DNA from: Actinopolyspora erythraea
Lineage (GTDB): Bacteria > Actinomycetota > Actinomycetes > Mycobacteriales > Pseudonocardiaceae
Direction of reading: 5' to 3'
DNA length: 64,000 nucleotides
Assembly (NCBI RefSeq): GCF_002263515.1
Contig: NZ_CP022752.1
Location: 4,526,001-4,590,000, forward strand
Shown: positions 1-8,538 of the stretch, piece after piece
Position numbering within the stretch: the stretch's first letter is position 1
Layout of the letters: each line of letters starts with the position of its first letter
The notes under the pieces: generated by a model
What the model was told of the DNA's origin: nothing
The model's input: the letters and a program-made list of their open reading frames with translations, nothing else
Databases searched by the model: none
Translations under genes and position numbers: made by a program

Positions 1-53
1 ATTGCTGTTGGTCCCCTCTGCGTGATGTGGAAATGCGGCGGATGTCACCGAGC

Positions 54-371
54 TCAGCCGTTGAGCATGCCCTCGATCTTGGAGACCTCGGCGGCCTGCT
101 CCTCGTCGCGCTGCGCGTAGTCCTGACCCGAGGACTTGATGTTGTCGCTGATTTCCTGCAGCTGAGTGGTGATCGTGTTCGCGTTCTCCTTGAACTGCTC
201 CATCAGCTTGCGGAAGACCTGCGCGGCCTGGCCGCTCCATCCCGCCATGACCGGTTCGAGCTCACCGTTGAGCTTCTGGATCGCCTGATCGACGTTGTTG
301 CGAACGTCCTCCACCTGAGCGGCGGACTTCTGCATCAACTCGACATCTGTCCCGAATCCCTGTTGAGACAT
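54..371 (-). CDS. WXG100 family protein, type VII secretion substrate
   Basis: 105 residues, the usual size of ESAT-6/CFP-10-like proteins. It is almost entirely helical, with the diagnostic turn W-S-G (MAGWSGQAA, residues 43-51) between two helices. Family members are secreted as four-helix dimers by the ESX machine encoded next door, and this is a likely substrate or partner. The ATG at 371 follows a GGGGGA ribosome site 8 nt upstream. The C-terminal segment has YAQRDEEQAAE, resembling the YxxxD/E secretion signal of ESX substrates. At the left edge (1-25) the minus strand shows an AGAGGGGA ribosome site and then AT at the last two bases, so a second WXG100 gene probably begins just outside the window. 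Function by family and context; the exact esx orthologue cannot be named. Confidence 0.9.
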   Translation of the reverse strand: MSQQGFGTDVELMQKSAAQVEDVRNNVDQAIQKLNGELEPVMAGWSGQAAQVFRKLMEQFKENANTITTQLQEISDNIKSSGQDYAQRDEEQAAEVSKIEGMLNG

Positions 372-546
372 GGGTTCAGTCCCCCTTCGTCACGTGGCCG
401 CGAAAGATCGGTCGAACTTCCGACGCAGACATTGCCAGAACGGTTCCACCGGTGTCGCGGTTTTCCGCGGATCACGTTGCGCGAGTAAACGCGCCGAGTC
501 CCGAACACCGCGCGAACCGTTCCCGGCTCCCGTCACGCGGTGAGAA

Positions 547-1344
547 TCAACGCACCGACACACTGCTCACGACCTGTTCGCAGGCCGCCGTCACCCGAGA
601 CTTCCCGGCCGGGGCGTACTGGCAGCCCACGCTGATCCGGGTCTCCGAGCGGTGCAGCACGTACCAGTCCACGACGGAACCGCTCAGTCGTTCGCTGTAG
701 TGCACCACTCGCTCACCCGCGAACCGGGTGTCGGGCTCGAAACCGGACAGTTCGCTGTCGGAACCGTCGAACTCCTCCCGCAACTCGCGCACGGAACGCT
801 CGCGGCTGGCCGCCACGTCGTAGCCCGGCCTGCCCGCCCGCACCGAAACGAGCTCCTCCCCGTCGGAGCCGGGCGGCCGGATGCGCGTCTCCCACAGCTC
901 GGGATCACCGCCGCCCTGCTCCCAGCGCGCCGGGTACTCGAACTGGTAGCCGTAGCGGGCCACGTGAGCGTCGCGTGCGCCCGGGAGCAGCCACACCACC
1001 GACAGGACCACCAGAACCGCCAGCACCAGGGCCAGCCCCCCGAACAACCACCTCCTCCGGGAGACGCGCCCGGAAGTGCCGGAGGCCGAGGGCGGCCCCT
1101 GACCGGGCCCGCTCCCGCCGTGGGGAAGGAAACCCGGTTCCGGCCGCCGGAGGCGCGGGCACCGGGTGGTGGCCCCGGTCGGCCACGCTCGCCCTCGGCG
1201 TCGGACCACGGACGCGCCACCGGTCCCGCCTGCCCACCGGGCCCGCCCCGGAGGTCCGGGGCGCCGAGGCGGGGCCCGCCCGCGAAGGGACGCCCCCGGG
1301 CCGGTGCGGCTCGGAGGAGACCGGCAGGGCGCGCGTGACGTCAC
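547..1344 (-). CDS. type VII secretion-associated protein, C-terminal membrane part (probably frameshifted from the Hsp70-like gene)
   Basis: Only the region below about 1130 looks genuinely coding in this frame. It has a basic stretch (RVSRRRW), one membrane segment (LFGGLALVLAVLVVLSVVWLL) and a ~140-residue domain beginning GYQFEYPARWEQ. This matches the C-terminal part of Rv3446c-type secretion-associated proteins, which in one polypeptide join an Hsp70-like domain to a transmembrane anchor and an extracytoplasmic domain. Here the Hsp70 part lies in a different frame (905-2413). The low-complexity Pro/Arg/Gly residues after the ATG at 1344 read as out-of-frame translation of the linker. 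The domain is thus either the tail of a frameshifted gene or a separate gene with a start I cannot identify. 2413 to 547 is 1867 nt, one more than a multiple of three, as expected for a single one-base shift. Confidence 0.6.
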   Translation of the reverse strand: MTSRAPCRSPPSRTGPGASLRGRAPPRRPGPPGRARWAGGTGGASVVRRRGRAWPTGATTRCPRLRRPEPGFLPHGGSGPGQGPPSASGTSGRVSRRRWLFGGLALVLAVLVVLSVVWLLPGARDAHVARYGYQFEYPARWEQGGGDPELWETRIRPPGSDGEELVSVRAGRPGYDVAASRERSVRELREEFDGSDSELSGFEPDTRFAGERVVHYSERLSGSVVDWYVLHRSETRISVGCQYAPAGKSRVTAACEQVVSSVSVR

Positions 1345-2413
1345 GTGCCGGGTCCTCCCGCACGGCGCGCAGCGCGCCCCGGGCGACCACGGTCTCGGGC
1401 TGGTCCAGTGTGGTCGGCACGATCCCCGTCCGCTCGTGGAGCAGCCGTGCCACCATCGGCACCCTGCTGGAACCTCCGACGAGGAAGACCGCGGCCAGCT
1501 CCTCCGTCGTCACGCCCCCGTCGGCCAGCACGGCGAGCACGAGGTCGGCCACGTTGCTCAGCGGCGTCACGATCAGTGACTCCAGGTCCGACCTGGTGAC
1601 GTGGGTGTCCGAGAACGGTGGCGGGAGCGGGACGTCGGTGTAGCTGTGGCGGGAGAGCGTCTCCTTGGCGCCCCGGACGTCCTGCCGCAGCACCCGCCTG
1701 CGGCGCCTGTCGGCGATCTCACGTCCCTCGACGAGCCGGCGCCAGGCGGCGGGGTCGAGCGGTTCGGCCGTCCCGCCGACGTGGTCCAGCAGGGCCTGGT
1801 CGATGTCGGCCCCGCCGAAGTCAGGTTTCCCCCGAGTGGCCAGCACCCGGAACGTCTCCTCGGAGCGGCGCACCAGGCTGGCGTCGACCGTCCCGCCGCC
1901 GAGGTCGAGAACGGCCAGCGCCGCGCCGTCCGGCAGACCGCGGTCGGCGGAGTGGAACACCGCCGCCCCGACCGGTTCCGGCACCAGCACGATCTCGGCG
2001 GCCAGCCCGGCGGCGGCGCGGCGCAGTTGTCCGGTACGCACCGTCCCCCAGTCGGCGGGATGGGTCAGCACCAGCAGATCGACGGCCACCCCGCCCGCGT
2101 AGCGCCGGGCCTCCTCGACCGCTCGGGTCAGCACCGCGCGGACGGCGTCGCCCACGGCGAGCACGGTGCCGCCCAGCAGCAGTTCGGGCTCGTCGATGCG
2201 GCGTTTGGGGTGCGGCTCGAAGCGCGCCGGGTCGACGGCGGCCTGGCGTTCGGCCTCCTGACCGACGAACAACGTGCCGTCGCCCGAGGCGAAGACCGCC
2301 GAGGAGAGCAACGGCTGCCCGTCGATGACGACCACGTGTGGTTCGGCACCGTCGAGCGAGGCGACGGTGCAGGTGCTGGAGGTACCGAAGTCCACCGCGA
2401 CGTGCAGGGTCAC
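905..2413 (-). CDS. Hsp70/DnaK-like actin-fold ATPase of the type VII secretion locus
   Basis: The N-terminus VAVDFGTSSTCTVA is the phosphate-1 loop of the Hsp70/actin ATPase fold. LAVLDLGGGTVDASLV is phosphate 2, and VFLVGGSSRVPMVARLL is the adenosine-binding loop, all in the correct order. The GTG at 2413 is chosen because AAGGAG lies 6 nt upstream and the fold starts four residues later; the open frame upstream is G/C-rich non-coding sequence. The Hsp70 fold ends near residue 350 (LRAVREDP). Beyond that a linker follows, and below about 1130 the frame no longer looks coding (Arg/Gly/Pro-rich), while the expected transmembrane domain appears in the neighbouring frame. There is no substrate-binding domain, as in Rv3446c-like proteins. 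Role in secretion is by family and context only. Confidence 0.7.
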   Translation of the reverse strand: MTLHVAVDFGTSSTCTVASLDGAEPHVVVIDGQPLLSSAVFASGDGTLFVGQEAERQAAVDPARFEPHPKRRIDEPELLLGGTVLAVGDAVRAVLTRAVEEARRYAGGVAVDLLVLTHPADWGTVRTGQLRRAAAGLAAEIVLVPEPVGAAVFHSADRGLPDGAALAVLDLGGGTVDASLVRRSEETFRVLATRGKPDFGGADIDQALLDHVGGTAEPLDPAAWRRLVEGREIADRRRRRVLRQDVRGAKETLSRHSYTDVPLPPPFSDTHVTRSDLESLIVTPLSNVADLVLAVLADGGVTTEELAAVFLVGGSSRVPMVARLLHERTGIVPTTLDQPETVVARGALRAVREDPARDVTRALPVSSEPHRPGGVPSRAGPASAPRTSGAGPVGRRDRWRVRGPTPRASVADRGHHPVPAPPAAGTGFPSPRRERARSGAALGLRHFRARLPEEVVVRGAGPGAGGSGGPVGGVAAPGRTRRSRGPLRLPVRVPGALGAGRR

Positions 2414-2678
2414 GCACAACTCCTTCGCCGTCACCGGTTCGCGAGCACCGGCACCACCGGAGATCGATCCGATCAGCACCCTAGTAGTGCGCGGCCCTCG
2501 CGGGGGAACTCGCTCAACGGGCCGGGCACCCGGGACGCGGGTCGGCGGGCCGGGAACCGCCGCCGGACACGCGGAACGGGCGCGGCCCGGCCCGTTACGG
2601 CGACGGGGGCGCCCCCGCTGCCGGAAGCCGCCGCGAGCCCCCGGAAGCGGGACCACCCCGCCGTCGTCGGTGAGCCGG

Positions 2679-5600
2679 TCACTCCGGCTGGATGTAGGCG
2701 GTCTGGATCAGTTGCGGACCTCCCTTGAGACTGCGGCTGACCAGGGTGCCCCTACCCGGTGGCAGTTGCCTGGACTTGATGTTGCCGACGAGCTGGCCGT
2801 CGTCCTTGTTGGCACTCATGGCCAGGCCGGGTGCCGAGGACTCGCGCATCTTGCCGATGATCGGCTCGAACAACGCCCTGCCCGCACCGCCGGAGTTGCG
2901 GGCCAGCACCACGTGCAGCCCCACGTCACTGGCCTGGGGGACGAACTCGGCCAGCTGCTGCATCGGGTTGTTGCCCTGCGGCGCCACCAGGTCGTAGTCG
3001 TCGACCACCACGAACAGTTCCGGTCCCGACCACCAGGAGCGGTTCTTGAGCTCCTCCTGGGTCAGGTCCGGTCCCGGCAGTCGCTTCTTCAGCGCGTTGC
3101 AGACGTCGTTGATGTTGCCGCGGAGCTGGTCAGCGGAGACGGCGTACTCCATCAGGTGCCCCGTGTCCAGGAAACCGAGCATGGTGCGCCGGTAGTCCAC
3201 CAGCAGGATCAGCGCCTCCTTCGGCGTGTAGCGGGTGGTGATACCGCGCACGATGGTGCGAAGCAGCGAGGTCTTGCCCGCCTCCCGCTCGGCGAAGGCG
3301 TAGAAGTGCGGTTCGGCGTCGAAGTCCAGGTAGACCGGATGCAGGCCGTCCTCGTTGATGCCGATCGGCACCAACCGCTGCTTGGGCTGTTGCTCCGGCG
3401 TGGGCAGCTGCTCGTGAGGAAGCACCTCGGGCAGCAGCCGCACCTTCGGGGCGGGCCTGCCCTGCCAGGAGTTCCGCACCCTGGTGACCAGGTCCGCGAC
3501 TCCTTCGGAGAGGTCCTGGTTGTAGGCCTCCCAACCGACGCGGTCACCGAGGTTCTCACTGTCGACCCTGGGAATGGCGGCGAGGAAGTGCAGCTTGCTG
3601 GGGTGCAGTCCGCGCCCCGGCCTGCCGGAGGGAACGTTGACGGCCACCTTGCGGTCCACTTCGGACTCACTGGGGTCGCCCAGCCGGAGTTCGAAGCGCG
3701 TCCCGATCAGGTCCTTGAGAGCGGGGCGGATCTCGGCCCAGCGGTTGGCCGAGACGAACACGTGCACCCCGAAGGTCAACCCCTGGGCCGCCAGGTCGAG
3801 CACGTCCTGTTCCAACGAGTCGAAGTCGTTGCGGAACGCGCCCCAGCCGTCGATGACCAGGAACACGTCCCCGTAGGGATCCTCGGTTATCCGGCCGTCC
3901 GCCCTGCGCTTGCGGAAGTCGGCCATCGAGTCCACCCCGAGCTGCTGGAACCGCGCTTCGCGCTCGGACACCAGCTGCTTGATCTCGGCGATGGTCCTGC
4001 GCACCACGTCCTGGTCGCGACGACCACCGAAACCGCCGACGTGCGGCAGGTTCTGCAGCGCGGACATGGAACCACCGCCCAGATCCACGCAGTAGAACTG
4101 CACCTCCTGCGGCGTGTGGGTCAGGGCCAGCGAGGAGATCAGCGTTCGCATCAGGTTGGACTTGCCGGACTGCGGACCGCCGACCACGGCGCCGTGACCG
4201 TTGGCACCCCCGAGATCGACCACCATGTGGTCCTGGCGCTGCTGGTAGGGCATGTCGATTATGCCCACCGGGACCTGCAGCTTCCCGTTCCCGACGTTGC
4301 CGACCGGCGTGTAGCCGCGCTCCTCGGTGGCGGAGAGCGGCGGCAGCAGCGAGTCCAGGGTGGGCGGGGCGTCCAGCGGCGGCAACCAGACCTGGTGGGC
4401 GGGCGGCCCCTGCCCCTGCACCTTGTTGATCACCAGCTGGAAGTCGCTGTCCGGCAGACCGTCACCGTCGTTGTCCACCATCTCGGACTGCTCCGGTTCG
4501 GGCTCCGGCTGGACGGGCTGCTCCGGTTCGGCGGGCGGCTCGATGTAGTCCGGCACGAAGAACCTGGGGCGCTTCTCGCCGGTGACGGGCGAGGCCGCCA
4601 CCGTGCGGCGCTTGCCCCCGCCCTGGTGCATGTGCCCCGAGACGTAGGCGGCCCGGAACCGCTCCATGCCGCCCGGATGCTTCAGGTAGCCGTGCCCACC
4701 GGTGGCGGGCAGGTCACCGGCGTCGGGAACGCCGATCGCCGCACGCGACTCCGCCTGGTTGAAGGTCTTGAGTCCGATCCGGTAGGACAGGTGCGAGTCC
4801 AGCCCGCGCAGCTTGCCCTCCTCCAGGCGCTGCGAGGCGAGCAGCAGGTGCACCTGCAACGAACGCCCCAGCCGTCCGATCATGTTGAACAGCTCGGCGA
4901 ACTCGGGCTTGGTGGAAAGCAGCTCGGAGAACTCGTCGATCACCACGAACAGGGCGGGCATGGGCGCGAGGTCCGACCCGGCCTGCCTCGCCTCCTCGTA
5001 GTCCCAGACGTTTTTGACCTTGGCCTTGTTCAACTCCTCCTGGCGCCGGTTGAGCTCGCCCGCCAGCGCGTCCTGCATCCTGTCGACCTGGGTCAGATCG
5101 TCGGCGAGGTTGGTGATCGTCGCCGAGACGTGCGGGGCCGCCTCGAAACCGTTGAACGTCGCACCACCCTTGAAGTCGACCAGCACGAAGTTCAACGCCG
5201 TCGAGGAATGGGTGGCCATCAGACCGAGCACGATCGTGCGAAGGAACTCCGACTTTCCGGAGCCGGTGGCGCCGATGCACAACCCGTGCGGCCCCATGCC
5301 GCCGGAGGCGGTCTCCTTGATGTCCAGGGAAACGATCTGGCCGTACTCCCCCGGGCCGATGGCCACCTTGTAGCGCTCCGGTATCGGACGCGGCCGCCAC
5401 GCCTCGTTGAGGTCGAACGAGATCGGATCGCCGCTGAGCCCGAGCTGCTCGATGTAGTTGAGCGGGGTGGTGAGCGGCTCCTGACCGCTGCTCTCCGTCT
5501 CGGTCTGGCCGCCGCGCGCCGACATCATGCGGTAGGGGGACAGCTGCCGCGCCAGGGCGGTGGTCTCCTCCTTGGTCATCGAGTCCGGCACGCCGAACCA

Positions 5601-6725
5601 CTCGACGTTGTTGCCGCTGCGGGCACCCACGTGCTGCTCCTCGACGACCATGCGCATCCCCCGCTTGGTCGTCAGCGTACCGAGCACATCGGACAGATCG
5701 ATCAGCGTGACACCCGTCACGCCGCCTTCGAGGATGATCTGCTCCTCGCGGCTGATCTCGGCGTCGTCGAGCACGATCACGACGTGCGGGCCGTCAGGAG
5801 GGGCGTTGTTGCGGTTGAAGCGGGGCCTGCCGTCCAGCTGGTCGGCGAGCATCTCCTCGATGGCGCGCAGCGAACCCGCCATCAGGCGCTGCTGGCCGAT
5901 CCCGTCCGTCAGGTCGGGGTGCTGGGCGTGGGGCAACCACTTGACCCAGTCCCACTCGACCCGGGAACGCCCACCGCTGGCAACGGCGATGACCACGTCG
6001 TCGGGCGTGTGGAAGGTCGCCAGCTGCGCCAGCATCGCACGGGTCAGCGCCCGCGTGGTCTCACGGTCACCCTGCAGTCCGATCGCTGCGAAACCACGTA
6101 ACGAGGTGGCCACCGGCAGCTCCGAGACCAGCGAGTGCGCGCGGACGAACCGGCGCAGCGCCAGCGTCGTGATCGGCTCCAGCTCGTCAACGGGGCCGGT
6201 CTGCGGCGGAACGAGCCGGGTCTCCAGCCGCTGCGACCCCAGGCCGACCCGGATCTGGCAGAAGTCGCCGTCGCCCGCACGGCGCTCCCACATCCGACGG
6301 CTGGTGGCGATCGACCACAGCGTCGAGGGGTCGGGGTGAACCCAGGTGCGCGCCAACCGCTGCTCGTCGGCAGCCTGCCTGGCCCGCTCCCGCATCTGCC
6401 CGAGGTACCGCAGGTAGTCCTTGCGGTCCTCGTTCATCTCGGCCTTGCTCTGCCCGCCGCCCTGGTTACCACCGGCCATCATGCCCACGGTGGAAACCAG
6501 CATCATCATCGGCATCATCATCATCATCGGGTTGTTTCCGGCCCGCTGAAGCATGAAGACCATCATCCCGAGAGATGCCACGATCATGACGGCCGGAAGG
6601 AGCTTCTGCACGATGCTTCCGGGAACCGCTCTCGGAATCTCGGGAGGAGACTCGAGATGAACCTCGCCACCCGGCGGCTTAGGAGCGGCCATGCGTGGCG
6701 GTCGCTTGAACTGCAGCGTGCTCAC
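2679..6725 (-). CDS. eccC: EccC, FtsK/SpoIIIE-type ATPase of the type VII secretion system
   Basis: 1348 residues, the size of fused EccCa-EccCb. The N-terminus has the family-typical STLQFKRPPRMAAPKPPGG, then two membrane segments separated by a methionine run (NNPMMMMMPMMML), then a cytoplasmic stalk and three FtsK-type nucleotide-binding domains. Walker A motifs are GATGSGKSEF (about residue 485), GGPQSGKSNL (about 850) and a degenerate EREAGKTSLL (about 1150). Domain 1 has the Walker B-like ALFVVIDEF. EccC is the motor that recognises WXG100 substrates and forms the membrane core with EccB/D/E. The GTG at 6725 is preferred because homologues start at STLQFK; an in-frame ATG at 6746 exists but has no ribosome site. 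Divergent from eccD. Confidence 0.95.
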   Translation of the reverse strand: MSTLQFKRPPRMAAPKPPGGEVHLESPPEIPRAVPGSIVQKLLPAVMIVASLGMMVFMLQRAGNNPMMMMMPMMMLVSTVGMMAGGNQGGGQSKAEMNEDRKDYLRYLGQMRERARQAADEQRLARTWVHPDPSTLWSIATSRRMWERRAGDGDFCQIRVGLGSQRLETRLVPPQTGPVDELEPITTLALRRFVRAHSLVSELPVATSLRGFAAIGLQGDRETTRALTRAMLAQLATFHTPDDVVIAVASGGRSRVEWDWVKWLPHAQHPDLTDGIGQQRLMAGSLRAIEEMLADQLDGRPRFNRNNAPPDGPHVVIVLDDAEISREEQIILEGGVTGVTLIDLSDVLGTLTTKRGMRMVVEEQHVGARSGNNVEWFGVPDSMTKEETTALARQLSPYRMMSARGGQTETESSGQEPLTTPLNYIEQLGLSGDPISFDLNEAWRPRPIPERYKVAIGPGEYGQIVSLDIKETASGGMGPHGLCIGATGSGKSEFLRTIVLGLMATHSSTALNFVLVDFKGGATFNGFEAAPHVSATITNLADDLTQVDRMQDALAGELNRRQEELNKAKVKNVWDYEEARQAGSDLAPMPALFVVIDEFSELLSTKPEFAELFNMIGRLGRSLQVHLLLASQRLEEGKLRGLDSHLSYRIGLKTFNQAESRAAIGVPDAGDLPATGGHGYLKHPGGMERFRAAYVSGHMHQGGGKRRTVAASPVTGEKRPRFFVPDYIEPPAEPEQPVQPEPEPEQSEMVDNDGDGLPDSDFQLVINKVQGQGPPAHQVWLPPLDAPPTLDSLLPPLSATEERGYTPVGNVGNGKLQVPVGIIDMPYQQRQDHMVVDLGGANGHGAVVGGPQSGKSNLMRTLISSLALTHTPQEVQFYCVDLGGGSMSALQNLPHVGGFGGRRDQDVVRRTIAEIKQLVSEREARFQQLGVDSMADFRKRRADGRITEDPYGDVFLVIDGWGAFRNDFDSLEQDVLDLAAQGLTFGVHVFVSANRWAEIRPALKDLIGTRFELRLGDPSESEVDRKVAVNVPSGRPGRGLHPSKLHFLAAIPRVDSENLGDRVGWEAYNQDLSEGVADLVTRVRNSWQGRPAPKVRLLPEVLPHEQLPTPEQQPKQRLVPIGINEDGLHPVYLDFDAEPHFYAFAEREAGKTSLLRTIVRGITTRYTPKEALILLVDYRRTMLGFLDTGHLMEYAVSADQLRGNINDVCNALKKRLPGPDLTQEELKNRSWWSGPELFVVVDDYDLVAPQGNNPMQQLAEFVPQASDVGLHVVLARNSGGAGRALFEPIIGKMRESSAPGLAMSANKDDGQLVGNIKSRQLPPGRGTLVSRSLKGGPQLIQTAYIQPE

Positions 6726-7053
6726 CGGACAGCAGCACCCTTCCATGTTGTCGGCGATCTGTCGTCAACTGCGCAAGCAGCATTCTGTAACCAGCCGGGC
6801 CGCGCCCCGTCCCGGGGGCGGAAAACCACGGCACAGCCGCAGGACAGCCCGCTCACGGTGATCCTCGAGGAACCGGCTCGCGACAGTTCTGGCAAACCGA
6901 ACCCGCGATCCGGTCCGCACGGCCATACTAAGAGGACCACGCGCCGGAGTGGGGTGTTTTCGTGGAATTCCATCCCGCTTGGTTGGATCGAACGGAGCGC
7001 GTAGAGCACACACATGGATCGGACATCGAAGGACGAGGGAGTAGGGGGCCCAA
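6726..7053. other. divergent intergenic region between eccC and eccD
   Basis: 328 nt holding the start regions of the two divergent secretion genes. A GAGGGAG-like ribosome site precedes the eccD GTG. A TACTAA hexamer at 6926-6931 could be a -10 box for eccD, but no convincing -35 box lies 16-19 nt upstream. No repeat, RNA gene or conserved small reading frame was recognised. Confidence 0.4.
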
Positions 7054-8466
7054 GTGGCGACCGGGACCACGGTATTCAGCCGCGTGACGGTGGTGGCGCC
7101 GAAGACGCGCATCGACCTCGCGTTACCCGCGGACGTCTCGGTGGCGGATCTGCTGCCGATGCTGCTCGACATGGCGCACGAGGCCACCCCGGACGGTGGA
7201 GCACGTCACGGCGGGTGGTGCCTGGCGAAGCTGGGTGACGCACCGCTGGACCCCAGCCAGACGCTCGCCGCACTGGGCATCGTGGACGGTGACATGCTCC
7301 AGCTGCGGCGCAAGTCGGACGACCCCCCACCGCCGCTGTACGACGACGTCGTGGACGCGCTCGCCGAGGCCGAGCCGGGAGGTTACCGTCCCTGGACCAA
7401 GGAGACCGCCGCCCGGACCGGGCACGCCGCAGGAGCGCTGGCGATGCTCGCCTCCGCCGTCGCCCTGGGGATGGCCACCGTCCCGGAGGGCATCATCTTC
7501 CACGTCATCGCCGCGGTGACCGGACTCGCGGTGGCGATCTTCGCGACCGGTATCGGCGCGATCGTCGCCCGCGCCTACGGGGCGGCGACCACCGGCACGG
7601 TGCTGGCGGCCGCGGGCGGCCTGCCCATGGCGTTCGTCGCCGGTCTCAACATCGTTCCCGGCCAGGACATGCGACCGAAACTGCTGCTGGCCAGCGCGCT
7701 CGTGCTCATATTCGCCTCGGTGTCGATCATGGTGATCGGCGCGGGCATCATCACGTTCATCGCCGCGGCCACGATGTCGCTGTTCGCCGTGATCGGCTTC
7801 CTGGTCGCGACGCTGGTACCCGCGGCCACCGCCGCGGGGGTGGCCGCGGGCGCCGCTGCCGTCGGCCTGGCCGGGATCTCCATGCTCCCCCGCATCACGA
7901 TCCAACTGGCCAAGCTGCCCCTGCCGCACGTCCCCGGCAGCTCCGAGGATCTCAAGGAGGACGACGGCTTCCCCGACTACCACGAGATCCAGCGCCAGTC
8001 CGGCCTAGCGCACCGGTACATGACCGGGCTGATCGTGGGATGCGGCGGCACGGCCGCCCTCGGCGCCGTGATCGCGACCACCGCGTCGAACATCTGGGGC
8101 CCGCTGCTGGCCGTGGTGGTCTCGGCCGTGCTGATGCTGCGGGGCCGCAACTACGCCAACGGCAGCCAGGCGATCGCGCTGCTGCTCAGCGGACTCCTGG
8201 CGGCCCTGGGCATGACGGTTCAGCTGCTGCTGCCCACGATGACCACCTCGCAGCAGAAGCTCACCTGGGTGTTCTGGCCGCTGCTGCTGCTGGGTGTGGC
8301 CGCGATAGTCCTCGGCGTGGTGTTCCCCAACCGGCGGTTCTCCCCCGTGCAGCGCCGCAGCGTGGACATCCTCGAGGCGGTGTTGATCGCGCTCGTGCTT
8401 CCGCTGGCCCTGGGCGTCATGGACGTGTACATGACCATCCGCGACCTCAACATCAGCCTGTTCTGA
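7054..8466 (+). CDS. eccD: EccD, integral membrane channel subunit of the type VII secretion system
   Basis: 470 residues. The first ~85 form the ubiquitin-like YukD domain (SRVTVVAPKTRIDLALPADV ... DGDMLQLRR). After a short acidic linker come about eleven hydrophobic segments filling residues ~120-470. This is the standard EccD layout, whose membrane part builds the ESX pore. The start is GTG at 7054, after GAGGGAGTAGGGGG. It begins a plus-strand unit with mycP, 69 nt downstream, and is divergent from eccC. Confidence 0.95.
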   Translation: MATGTTVFSRVTVVAPKTRIDLALPADVSVADLLPMLLDMAHEATPDGGARHGGWCLAKLGDAPLDPSQTLAALGIVDGDMLQLRRKSDDPPPPLYDDVVDALAEAEPGGYRPWTKETAARTGHAAGALAMLASAVALGMATVPEGIIFHVIAAVTGLAVAIFATGIGAIVARAYGAATTGTVLAAAGGLPMAFVAGLNIVPGQDMRPKLLLASALVLIFASVSIMVIGAGIITFIAAATMSLFAVIGFLVATLVPAATAAGVAAGAAAVGLAGISMLPRITIQLAKLPLPHVPGSSEDLKEDDGFPDYHEIQRQSGLAHRYMTGLIVGCGGTAALGAVIATTASNIWGPLLAVVVSAVLMLRGRNYANGSQAIALLLSGLLAALGMTVQLLLPTMTTSQQKLTWVFWPLLLLGVAAIVLGVVFPNRRFSPVQRRSVDILEAVLIALVLPLALGVMDVYMTIRDLNISLF

Positions 8467-8538
8467 CCCCTCGATGAGTAGGTGGCACAACTCGGCAGGA
8501 CGGTCGGTTCGCCGAACAGCCGCTGAGAAGGAAACGTG

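Noticed and set aside
2274..6101. 1275-codon plus-strand open frame
   Set aside because: Antisense to eccC. Its translation is His/Val/Arg/Gln-rich with no motif, the usual shadow of a GC-rich gene.
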